Assembly: GCA_012838715.1 (NCBI GenBank)
Contig: DUOR01000378.1
Span: 1 to 8,256, forward strand
Direction: 5' to 3'
DNA length: 8,256 bases
Source: Actinomycetales bacterium
Lineage (GTDB): Bacteria; Actinomycetota; Actinomycetes; Mycobacteriales; Mycobacteriaceae
Positions 1 through 5,241 of the stretch are shown here, piece after piece. The notes beneath the pieces were generated by a model that was given only the letters and a program-made list of their open reading frames with translations, was not told the origin of the DNA and ran no database searches. Within the stretch, counting starts at the first letter, position 1. The number at the start of each line of letters is the position of its first letter. The position numbers and the translations under genes were made by a program.

Positions 1-788
1 CCCGGCGCGACCGGCGCGACCGGCGCGACCGCCGCGACCGCGATGAGCGGGACGACCGTGACGAGCGCGCGGACGGCGAGGAGTCGAAGGGCGCGCCCTG
101 GTACATCGAGATCCCGATCATCATCGTCGTGGCGCTGCTCATTTCCGTTGCGGTGCAGACGTTCGTCGGCCGCGTGTACCTGATTCCCTCGGAGTCGATG
201 CAACCGACGCTGCACGGCTGCGAGGGCTGCACCGGCGACCGCATCTGGGTGGACAAGATGTCCTACCGCTTCAGCGACGTCGAACCCGGCGACGTCCTGG
301 TGTTCAACGGGCCGGAGTCCTGGGACGAGATGGCGGTGGCGCAGCGGTCGGGCAACCCGGTGATCAATTCGCTGCAGACGCTCGGCAGCTGGGTCGGCCT
401 CGTGTCCCCGGACGAGAACGCCCTGGTCAAGCGGGTCATCGCCACCGGCGGGCAGACGGTGCAGTGCCAGGAGGGCGACCCCGGCATCATGGTCGACGGG
501 ATGATGGTCGACGAGTCCTTCATCAAGGTCCCCGCCGACAACCCCATCGACCCGGCGTACGGGTCCGAGGCGTGCGGCGGCCCCTACTTCGGCCCGATCA
601 CCGTCCCGGAGGGCAACCTCTGGATGATGGGCGACAACCGCACCAACTCCCTGGACTCCCGCTACTACGTCGGCGACGAGCACCAGGGCACGGTGCCGGA
701 GGAGAACGTCGTGGGCAAGGTGCAGGCCATCATCCTGCCGTTCAGCCGCATCGGTGGCGTCGATGATCCGGACATCCAGCACAACTGA
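1..788 (+). CDS. lepB: Signal peptidase I (5' end outside the window)
   Basis: Membrane-anchored type I leader peptidase that removes signal peptides from exported pre-proteins on the outer face of the cytoplasmic membrane. The reading frame is open to the window edge (first full codon at base 3), so the start lies upstream. The visible product begins with a hydrophilic Arg/Asp/Glu-rich cytosolic tail, followed by one transmembrane segment (about 111-158 nt, [15 protein letters not shown]). Box B PSESM carries the catalytic Ser (codon 195-197), box [11 protein letters not shown] carries the general-base Lys (codon 429-431), and box [12 protein letters not shown] follows near 630-662. All S26 catalytic residues are therefore present. 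The Cys-containing GCEGCTGD and EACGGPYFG segments are typical of corynebacterial LepB. The gene ends in TGA and overlaps rnhB by 26 bp, which suggests translational coupling. Family assignment is secure. Confidence 0.96.
   Translation, partial: RRDRRDRRDRRDRDERDDRDERADGEESKGAPWYIEIPIIIVVALLISVAVQTFVGRVYLIPSESMQPTLHGCEGCTGDRIWVDKMSYRFSDVEPGDVLVFNGPESWDEMAVAQRSGNPVINSLQTLGSWVGLVSPDENALVKRVIATGGQTVQCQEGDPGIMVDGMMVDESFIKVPADNPIDPAYGSEACGGPYFGPITVPEGNLWMMGDNRTNSLDSRYYVGDEHQGTVPEENVVGKVQAIILPFSRIGGVDDPDIQHN
3..38 (+). repeat. 9-bp tandem repeat encoding Arg-Arg-Asp units in LepB
   Basis: Four in-frame copies of CGGCGCGAC (the last is CGCCGCGAC) encode [12 protein letters not shown], followed by the related charged run [10 protein letters not shown]. 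The array touches the window start, so more copies may lie upstream. It sits in the cytosolic tail before the membrane anchor, where length changes in multiples of three residues should be tolerated. Confidence 0.85.
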
Positions 789-1494
789 CCTGCCCCCGCG
801 CCCGCGCCTGCGGAAACTCGCCCAGGACCGCATGTTCGAGGTCGCCCTGCACAGCCGCGGCCTGGGGCCCGTCGCCGGCGTGGATGAGGCGGGCCGGGGC
901 GCGTGCGCCGGCCCCATCGTCGTGTCGGCGGTGGTCATGCCCACCCGCACCATCCCGGAGCTGGCCGCCCTCACCGACTCGAAGGCACTGTCGCCCGCCA
1001 CCCGCGAGCGCCTGTTCCCCCTCATCAACCGCTTTGCGACGGCCGTGGCCACCGTGATCATCCCCGCCACCGAGATCGACGCCTTCGGTATCCAGCACGC
1101 GAATATCTCCGGGATGCGGCGAGCCGTCGAAAAGCTCGAGGTGCGGCCCGGGTACGTTTTGACCGACGCCTGGCGCGTGCCGGGGCTGCCCGCCCCGCAC
1201 CTGCCGATGATCGGCGGTGATGCGGCGGCGCGGTGCATCGCCGCCGCGAGTGTCGTCGCCAAAGTCACCCGCGACCGCATTATGTTTGACCTGGACGTGA
1301 CCCTCCCGGGATACGGGCTGGGCGCGCACAAGGGCTACGGCACCGCCGCGCACATGGCGGCCGTGGAACGGCTCGGGGCCAGCCCCGAGCACCGGATGAG
1401 CTACGTCAACGTGGCGGCGGCGCACCATCGCCACCGCGCCGGCAGCCGCCGCACAACCGAAACCGACCGCACCGCTACCGAGGGGAGACGCTGA
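763..1494 (+). CDS. rnhB: Ribonuclease HII
   Basis: Cytosolic endonuclease that cuts the RNA strand of RNA-DNA hybrids and starts removal of ribonucleotides misincorporated in DNA. With the ATG at 763 the product is 243 aa. The type-2 RNase H core is clear: GVDEAGRG (acidic D41, E42), the LTDSKALS substrate loop, [10 protein letters not shown] (D135), GGDA (D153), [10 protein letters not shown], and the C-terminal AHKGYGT block. The four metal-binding acids match E. coli D16/E17/D108/D126. ATG 763 is preferred because GGTGG (753-757) lies 5 nt upstream; GTG 754 in the same frame is an alternative adding three residues. The last ~25 residues are a basic, Thr/Arg-rich tail beyond the catalytic fold. 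The start overlaps lepB by 26 bp and the stop lies 1 bp before the next start, so the three genes form one operon. Confidence 0.95.
   Translation: MIRTSSTTDLPPRPRLRKLAQDRMFEVALHSRGLGPVAGVDEAGRGACAGPIVVSAVVMPTRTIPELAALTDSKALSPATRERLFPLINRFATAVATVIIPATEIDAFGIQHANISGMRRAVEKLEVRPGYVLTDAWRVPGLPAPHLPMIGGDAAARCIAAASVVAKVTRDRIMFDLDVTLPGYGLGAHKGYGTAAHMAAVERLGASPEHRMSYVNVAAAHHRHRAGSRRTTETDRTATEGRR
1481..1487 (+). promoter_or_regulatory. Ribosome binding site for the DUF2469 gene
   Basis: AGGGGAG lies 8 nt upstream of GTG 1496, inside the last codons of rnhB. It supports GTG 1496 as the start, one base after the rnhB TGA. Confidence 0.7.
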
Positions 1495-1495
1495 C

Positions 1496-1801
1496 GTGAG
1501 CGCCGAAGACCTGGACAACTACGAAGCCGAAGTCGAGCTGTCCCTGTACAAGGAGTACCGCGACGTCGTCAGCCAGTTCTCCTACGTCGTCGAGACGGAA
1601 CGACGCTTCTACCTGGCCAACGCCGTGGAGCTCATTCCGCACAACTCGGGCGGAGAGGTGTATTTCGAGCTGCGCATGTCCGACGCGTGGGTGTGGGACA
1701 TGTACCGCCCGGCGCGATTCGTGCGCTACGTCCGGGTTATCACCTTCAAGGACGTCAACATCGAGGAGCTGGACAAGCCGGATCTGCGTCTGCCGGAGTA
1801 G
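1496..1801 (+). CDS. DUF2469 family protein (Rv2901c-like), 101 aa
   Basis: Small conserved actinobacterial protein with no established biochemical function. It begins MSAEDLDNYEAEVELSLYKEYRDVV and contains the FSYVVETERRFYLAN and WVWDMYRPARFVRYV blocks that I recognise as DUF2469, whose M. tuberculosis member is Rv2901c. It is acidic at the N-terminus with an aromatic/basic centre, has no signal peptide or membrane segment, and so should be cytosolic. The length is usual for the family. GTG 1496 is chosen because of the good AGGGGAG site and the 1-bp gap after rnhB. The fixed link to lepB and rnhB in actinobacteria is a context clue only; I assign no activity. Confidence 0.93.
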   Translation: MSAEDLDNYEAEVELSLYKEYRDVVSQFSYVVETERRFYLANAVELIPHNSGGEVYFELRMSDAWVWDMYRPARFVRYVRVITFKDVNIEELDKPDLRLPE

Positions 1802-1820
1802 GCGCGGGGTCGCCGGCCGG

Positions 1821-1829
1821 TTATCCACA
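1821..1829 (+). promoter_or_regulatory. DnaA-box-like nonamer
   Basis: TTATCCACA is an exact match to the classic E. coli R1-type DnaA box (TTWTNCACA). It lies in the spacer between the DUF2469 gene and yraN. DnaA binding is inferred from sequence alone. Confidence 0.5.
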
Positions 1830-1838
1830 GGCCGCGAT

Positions 1839-1847
1839 TCATCCACA
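1839..1847 (+). promoter_or_regulatory. Second DnaA-box-like nonamer (one mismatch)
   Basis: TCATCCACA differs from TTATCCACA at one position. It has the same orientation as the first site and starts 18 bp after it. Confidence 0.35.
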
Positions 1848-1852
1848 GGAGG

Positions 1853-1885
1853 CCCGTCCCGGGGCATCGTCCCCGGGGCGGGTTT
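1853..1885 (+). terminator. Strong GC hairpin after the lepB-rnhB-DUF2469 operon
   Basis: CCCGTCCCGGGG (1853-1864) pairs along all 12 positions with CCCCGGGGCGGG (1871-1882), with one G-U wobble and the 6-nt loop CATCGT, followed by TTT (1883-1885). It lies 51 bp after the DUF2469 stop and 73 bp before yraN. The tail is only TTTCGTCG, so termination may be partial or factor-aided. Confidence 0.65.
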
Positions 1886-1957
1886 CGTCGTCGCGGGGCA
1901 GGGTCGGCCCCGATGCGGGCGCGGCACCGGCGGCGCCCACCGAACGAGGGGGCGACG

Positions 1958-2308
1958 ATGACGGATGGGCAGTTGGGCAGGGACGGCGAGCGGGCGGCGG
2001 TGGAGTTCCTCAGGCGGCGCGGCCTGACGCTGGTGGAGACGAACCTGCGGGTCGGGCGCGACGAATTGGACGCGGTGTTCCTGGACGGCACGGAGCTCGT
2101 CGTCGTGGAGGTGAAGACCCGCTCCACCGGGATGATGGGCCGCGGCCTGGAGTCGGTGACCCCGGCGAAGCTGCACCGGATGCGCCGCGGCATCGCGGGC
2201 TGGCTGGCGCGGCAGGTGGAGTTCTACGGCGACGTGCGTTTCGACGTCGTGGAGGTCGCGCCCGTCGGCGGGGAGCTGGCGGTCGAGTGGTTCCGGGACG
2301 TGGCGTAG
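1958..2308 (+). CDS. yraN: YraN / UPF0102 family putative nuclease-fold protein
   Basis: Cytosolic protein of 116 aa from the UPF0102 family, predicted to have a Holliday-junction-resolvase/PD-(D/E)XK-like fold. Visible blocks are LGRDGERAAVEFLRRRG (helix 1), GRDELDAVF (residues 33-41, acids E36 and D38) and LVVVEVKTRS (E51 and K53), the order expected for this fold. ATG 1958 is chosen because AGGGGG (1947-1952) sits 5 nt upstream. An in-frame ATG at 1913 would add 15 Arg-rich residues without a good ribosome site. The TAG stop abuts the comM ATG with no gap (TAGATG), giving a yraN-comM-dprA operon. I see no convincing promoter in 1886-1957. The biochemical role of the family is not firmly established; nuclease activity here is inference. 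Confidence 0.92.
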   Translation: MTDGQLGRDGERAAVEFLRRRGLTLVETNLRVGRDELDAVFLDGTELVVVEVKTRSTGMMGRGLESVTPAKLHRMRRGIAGWLARQVEFYGDVRFDVVEVAPVGGELAVEWFRDVA

Positions 2309-3841
2309 ATGACGGTGGGCAGGGCGTTGTCGGTGTCGCTGCAGGGCGTGGACGGCACGACGGTGGAAGTGGAGGCCGACGTGGGGCGCGGCCTGCCGGG
2401 CATGCACATCGGCGGGTTGGGCGACGCCGCGGTGGCGGAGGCCCGGGAGCGGGTGCGCACGGCGGCCCTGAACTCCGGGCTGACGTGGCCGAAAACGAAG
2501 GTGGTGGTAAGCATGTCGCCGGCCAGCCTGCGCAAGCACGGGTCGGCGTTCGACTTGGCCATCGTGTGCGCGGTGCTGTCCGCGGCGGCCCGGGATGCGG
2601 GGGCGCAGGGGCGCCTGTCACGGACGGTGCTGCTCGGCGAGGTGGGGCTCGACGGCACGGTCCGCCCGGTGCCCGGGGTGCTGCCGGCGGTGCTCGCCGC
2701 GCGTGATGCGGGGGTCAAGTGGGTGGTGGTGCCGCGGGCGAACCTGGCCGAGGCGGCGCTGGTCACCGGAATCGGCGTCGGCGGGGTGGCCACGCTGGCT
2801 CAGCTGTGGCGGTGGGCGCTCACCGGCGACGGGGTGGACGAGGCGGCGGACCCGGTGGCCGTCCCGGGGCCCGACGTCCCCGACATGCGGGACATCCACG
2901 GCCAGGACGACGCCCGCGCGGCGCTGGAGGTCGTCGCCGCCGGCGGCCACCACCTGTTCCTCACGGGCCCACCGGGCACCGGCAAGTCGATGCTCGCCGC
3001 GCGCCTGCCGGGAATCCTGCCGCCGTTGGGGGAGCGGGAGGCCCTCGAGGTCACCGCGGTGCATTCCGTCGACGGCCGCATGTCCGACGGCGGCGGCCTG
3101 GTCACCCGCCCGCCCTTCGTCGCCCCGCACCACACGGTGACCCCGGCGGCGCTCGTCGGCGGCGGTTCCGGGGTGCCCAAGCCGGGGGCGGTGAGCCTGG
3201 CGCACCGGGGCGTGCTGTTCCTCGACGAGGTGACGCTCATGCCCGCCCGCACCCTCGACGCGCTGCGCACCCCGCTCGAACGCGGGGAGGTGACGCTGCT
3301 CCGCGCGCGCCATCAGGTGCGCTACCCCTGCCGCGTGCAGCTGGTGCTCGCCGCGAACCCGTGCCCCTGCGGTGCGGCGGAGCCCGACGAGTGCTCCTGC
3401 GCGCCGGGCGTGCGCCGCCGCCACCTGTCCGCGGTGTCGGGGCCGTTGCGCGACCGGATCGACGTGCACCTGCCCATCCATCCCCGGCACGCGGTGCTGC
3501 GGCCGGAACCCGGGGAGGATTCCGCCGCCATCCGCGATCGTGTCACCGAGGCCCGCGATCGCGCCCGCACCCGCTGGCGCGACCGGGGACTCGGCGAGAT
3601 ACCCGTGAACGCGGACGTGCCGGGGCCCTGGTTGCGTCGGGAAGCACCCGCCGACGACATCGCGATGGCCTACCTCCAGTGCCGGCTCGGCGAACGCACC
3701 GTGACCCAACGCGGCGTCGACCGCGCCCTGCGCGTCGCGTGGACGCTGGCGGACCTCGCCGGGCGCGGCACGCCAACGCTTGACGACGTCGCCCGCGCCT
3801 GCGAACTCCACGAACCCGCCACCGCCGGGATTCCCGCATGA
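2309..3841 (+). CDS. comM: ComM/YifB-type AAA+ ATPase (Mg-chelatase-like)
   Basis: Product of 510 aa, normal for the YifB/ComM family. In Vibrio cholerae ComM is a hexameric helicase that promotes branch migration during natural transformation; in actinobacteria its role is less clear. Domain order: N-terminal Lon-protease-like domain 5 fold (about 1-170, with LPGMHIGGLGDAAVAEARERVR, SPASLRKHGSAFDL and LLGEVGLDGTVRPV); AAA+ core with Walker A GPPGTGKS (220-227) and Walker B VLFLDEV (302-308); the NPCPCG...ECSC cysteine cluster (350-364) typical of the family; sensor segment SGPLRDRID (377-385); and a C-terminal Mg-chelatase-like helical domain. All key residues are present. ATG 2309 directly follows the yraN TAG with only a weak upstream site, so translation is probably coupled. 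Its last bases overlap the dprA start (ATGA). Confidence 0.95.
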   Translation: MTVGRALSVSLQGVDGTTVEVEADVGRGLPGMHIGGLGDAAVAEARERVRTAALNSGLTWPKTKVVVSMSPASLRKHGSAFDLAIVCAVLSAAARDAGAQGRLSRTVLLGEVGLDGTVRPVPGVLPAVLAARDAGVKWVVVPRANLAEAALVTGIGVGGVATLAQLWRWALTGDGVDEAADPVAVPGPDVPDMRDIHGQDDARAALEVVAAGGHHLFLTGPPGTGKSMLAARLPGILPPLGEREALEVTAVHSVDGRMSDGGGLVTRPPFVAPHHTVTPAALVGGGSGVPKPGAVSLAHRGVLFLDEVTLMPARTLDALRTPLERGEVTLLRARHQVRYPCRVQLVLAANPCPCGAAEPDECSCAPGVRRRHLSAVSGPLRDRIDVHLPIHPRHAVLRPEPGEDSAAIRDRVTEARDRARTRWRDRGLGEIPVNADVPGPWLRREAPADDIAMAYLQCRLGERTVTQRGVDRALRVAWTLADLAGRGTPTLDDVARACELHEPATAGIPA

Positions 3842-4989
3842 GCGGCGCGGACGGGCGGGCGCGCCGGGCGTGGGCGTACCTGGGCCGGGTCGTCGAGGGG
3901 CCCCACCCGGAGCTCAACGCGATGCTCGGGGAAGTCGGCCCCGAGGAGACGGCCGAACGGATCCGGACGCGCCGGGGCCTGCCGCCGGGGCTCGCCGGGG
4001 CCACGGACAGTCGCCATGACAGGGACCTCGCGGCAGAGGACCTCGCCCTGGCGGAGCGCCACGGCTACCGCATGGTGACGCCCGAAGACCCCGAATGGCC
4101 GACCGCGGCAATCCAGAACTTCATCGGCTCGACCGCACCGGGCGCCGAGGCCGCCCCACCGTCGGTGCTGTGGGTGCGGGGCGGGCGGCTCGACGTCCTG
4201 CTGGACGACTCGGTGGCGATGGTGGGCACCCGTGCGGCCACTCCCTACGGAACCCGGATGGCGGAACGGCTCGCGGCCGGGATCGCCGGGCACGGGGCGA
4301 CGGTGGTCAGCGGGGGAGCGTTGGGCATCGACACCGCGGCGCACCGGGCGGCCCTGGAGGTGGGCGGGCGCACCGTCGCGTTCGCCGCCTGCGGGCCGGG
4401 CGTGGACTATCCCGCGGGCAACGCGAGGCTGTTCCGCGACATCGCGGAGACCGGTGCGATGGTCACCGAGTACCCGCCCGGCGTTCGGCCCGCGCGGCAC
4501 CGGTTCCTCACCCGCAACCGGCTGGTGGCCGGGCTGACCGGCGCCACCGTACTCGTGGAGGCCGGCTGGCGCTCCGGGGCGAGGAACACCGCCGCATGGG
4601 CCAGGCACATGAACCGGCCCGTCGGCGCGGTCCCCGGGCCGGCGACCTCGGCCTCCTCGACCGGGTGCCACGACGCCATCCGCGAAGGGGAAGCCGTCCT
4701 CGTGACGAGCCCCGAGCACGTCCTCGCCCTATACCGCGGCATCGGCGACGTGGACGAGGACGGCCAACTCGAACTCGACTGGGCGAAGAACCCCATCCAA
4801 TCCCTCAGCCGCAACGAACTGCGGGTCTACGACGCGGTCCCGCCCGCCGGCGCGCCGGGCGGCGCGGACACGGCGGCGATTGCGGCGGAGGCGGCGCTCA
4901 CGCTGCCGCTGACCATGCACCTGCTGCTCGCGCTAGAGAAGAAGGGGGTGGTCACGCGCACCGGATCCACGTGGGCGCGGACCGCGTGA
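3838..4989 (+). CDS. dprA: DNA-processing protein DprA (Smf family)
   Basis: Cytosolic single-stranded-DNA-binding protein that loads RecA during transformation in competent bacteria; in non-competent actinobacteria its role is uncertain. The 383-aa product has an N-terminal helical region (about 1-85), then the Rossmann-like core: VAMVGTRAATPYG (126-138), VVSGGALGIDTAAHRAAL (156-173), CGPGVDYPAGN (185-195), TEYPPG (210-215), RFLTRNRLVAGL (222-233) and VLVEAGWRSGARNTA (238-252). These are the conserved ssDNA-binding motifs. A C-terminal winged-helix-like region (about 315-380) follows. The start ATG overlaps the comM stop by 4 bp (ATGA), so translation is coupled. The linker around residues 96-108 (GSTAPGAEAAPPS) is longer and more Ala-rich than I expect. 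Pairing with comM links both to recombination or incoming DNA, but no uptake genes are in view. Confidence 0.95.
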   Translation: MSGADGRARRAWAYLGRVVEGPHPELNAMLGEVGPEETAERIRTRRGLPPGLAGATDSRHDRDLAAEDLALAERHGYRMVTPEDPEWPTAAIQNFIGSTAPGAEAAPPSVLWVRGGRLDVLLDDSVAMVGTRAATPYGTRMAERLAAGIAGHGATVVSGGALGIDTAAHRAALEVGGRTVAFAACGPGVDYPAGNARLFRDIAETGAMVTEYPPGVRPARHRFLTRNRLVAGLTGATVLVEAGWRSGARNTAAWARHMNRPVGAVPGPATSASSTGCHDAIREGEAVLVTSPEHVLALYRGIGDVDEDGQLELDWAKNPIQSLSRNELRVYDAVPPAGAPGGADTAAIAAEAALTLPLTMHLLLALEKKGVVTRTGSTWARTA

Positions 4990-5005
4990 CGGAGGGGCGG
5001 ACGAG

Positions 5006-5025
5006 GCCGAATGGGGCCGAATGGG
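5006..5025 (+). repeat. Two-copy 10-bp tandem repeat after dprA
   Basis: GGCCGAATGG occurs twice head to tail, just after the dprA stop. It is noncoding, and no function is evident. Confidence 0.6.
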
Positions 5026-5027
5026 GC

Positions 5028-5056
5028 CCGGAAAATTCTTATCGCGAAATTCCCGG
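5028..5056 (+). terminator. Weak imperfect inverted repeat downstream of dprA
   Basis: CCGGAA (5028-5033) can pair with TTCCCGG (5050-5056) with one bulged C. The loop is AT-rich (AATTCTTATCGCGAAA). It is placed where a terminator of the yraN-comM-dprA operon would be expected, but there is no T-run after the stem, so it could equally be an operator or chance. Confidence 0.25.
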
Positions 5057-5063
5057 ATAGCTA

Positions 5064-5091
5064 TTGCGCCACAGAGATACCTATGTAAAGT
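5064..5091 (+). promoter_or_regulatory. Putative promoter in the dprA-xerC gap
   Basis: TTGCGC (5064-5069) and TAAAGT (5086-5091, a TANANT-type -10) are separated by 16 bp in an AT-rich island within very GC-rich DNA. The predicted transcription start near 5098 falls inside the DtxR-like box, a layout suited to repression. The transcript would run toward xerC with a leader of about 144 nt. Confidence 0.55.
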
Positions 5092-5108
5092 AGGTGAGGC
5101 AAGCCTAA
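5090..5108 (+). promoter_or_regulatory. DtxR/IdeR-type iron box
   Basis: GTAGGTGAGGCAAGCCTAA matches the corynebacterial DtxR consensus TTAGGTTAGSCTAACCTAA at 15 of 19 positions, including the TAGGT and CCTAA flanks and the central SC. It overlaps the end of the -10 element at 5086-5091 and spans the predicted start site, as in known DtxR-repressed promoters. DtxR with Fe2+ would be expected to shut off this promoter. No recognised iron gene follows. Confidence 0.65.
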
Positions 5109-5113
5109 GGGGC

Positions 5114-5147
5114 GCGCGGTACGGGCTGGTGCCGCGCATCCCGTACC
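5114..5147 (+). promoter_or_regulatory. Two mutually exclusive hairpins in the leader after the iron box
   Basis: GCGCGGTAC (5114-5122) can pair with GTGCCGCGC (5129-5137), 9 bp with one G-U and a 6-nt loop. GGTACGGG (5118-5125) can instead pair perfectly with CCCGTACC (5140-5147). The stems share bases, so only one can form at a time. Such overlap resembles an attenuator, but GC-rich DNA makes chance pairing common. Confidence 0.3.
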
Positions 5148-5179
5148 CCATTCCTGTCCGCGGGAGGTGGGTCGGAACC

Positions 5180-5230
5180 GTGTCGTCGCGTCATCAGGGG
5201 TCTCGGCGTTCGCCCGGCTCATCGGGGTAG
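5180..5230 (+). CDS. Possible 16-codon leader ORF before xerC
   Basis: GTG 5180 follows the best Shine-Dalgarno-like stretch in the gap (GGGAGGTGG, 5162-5170) at 9 nt spacing and reads MSSRHQGSRRSPGSSG before TAG 5228-5230. It is out of frame with xerC and ends 11 bp before its ATG. The peptide is Ser/Arg/Gly-rich and unrecognised. It may be a leader peptide, a remnant of a deleted gene's start, or not translated at all. Confidence 0.3.
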   Translation: MSSRHQGSRRSPGSSG

Positions 5231-5241
5231 GGTCTTGCAAC
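5228..5241 (+). promoter_or_regulatory. Putative -10 of a near-leaderless xerC promoter
   Basis: TAGGGT (5228-5233) lies 8 nt before the xerC ATG, so transcription would start at about 5240-5242, on or just before the start codon. Leaderless mRNAs are common in corynebacteria and mycobacteria. No good -35 element is visible, and there is no ribosome site right before the ATG. Confidence 0.45.

Noticed and set aside
742..1518. Minus-strand open frame opposite rnhB
   Set aside because: It overlaps the whole RNase HII gene, whose four metal-binding acids are intact; the antisense product has no recognisable motif.
1821..1847. Chromosomal origin or dif site in the spacer
   Set aside because: Two DnaA-like sites without an AT-rich unwinding region or dnaA/dnaN neighbours are not an origin, and no 28-bp dif-like XerCD site was seen near xerC.
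1913..1957. Upstream ATG start for yraN
   Set aside because: The extra residues (MRARHRRRPPNEGAT) are not family-like, and the AGGGGG site is correctly spaced for ATG 1958 instead.
2618..3811. Long open frame on the minus strand opposite comM
   Set aside because: It lies wholly antisense to comM and its translation is His/Arg/Ala/Gly-rich without recognisable motifs, as expected when GC-rich coding DNA is read backwards.
3670..4719. Long minus-strand open frame opposite comM and dprA
   Set aside because: It spans two well-supported genes, shows no conserved domain, and has shadow-type composition.
5167..5241. Upstream GTG start for xerC at 5167
   Set aside because: The purine-rich site GGGAGG abuts this GTG with no spacing, the added residues are not XerC-like, and ATG 5242 has a well-placed -10.
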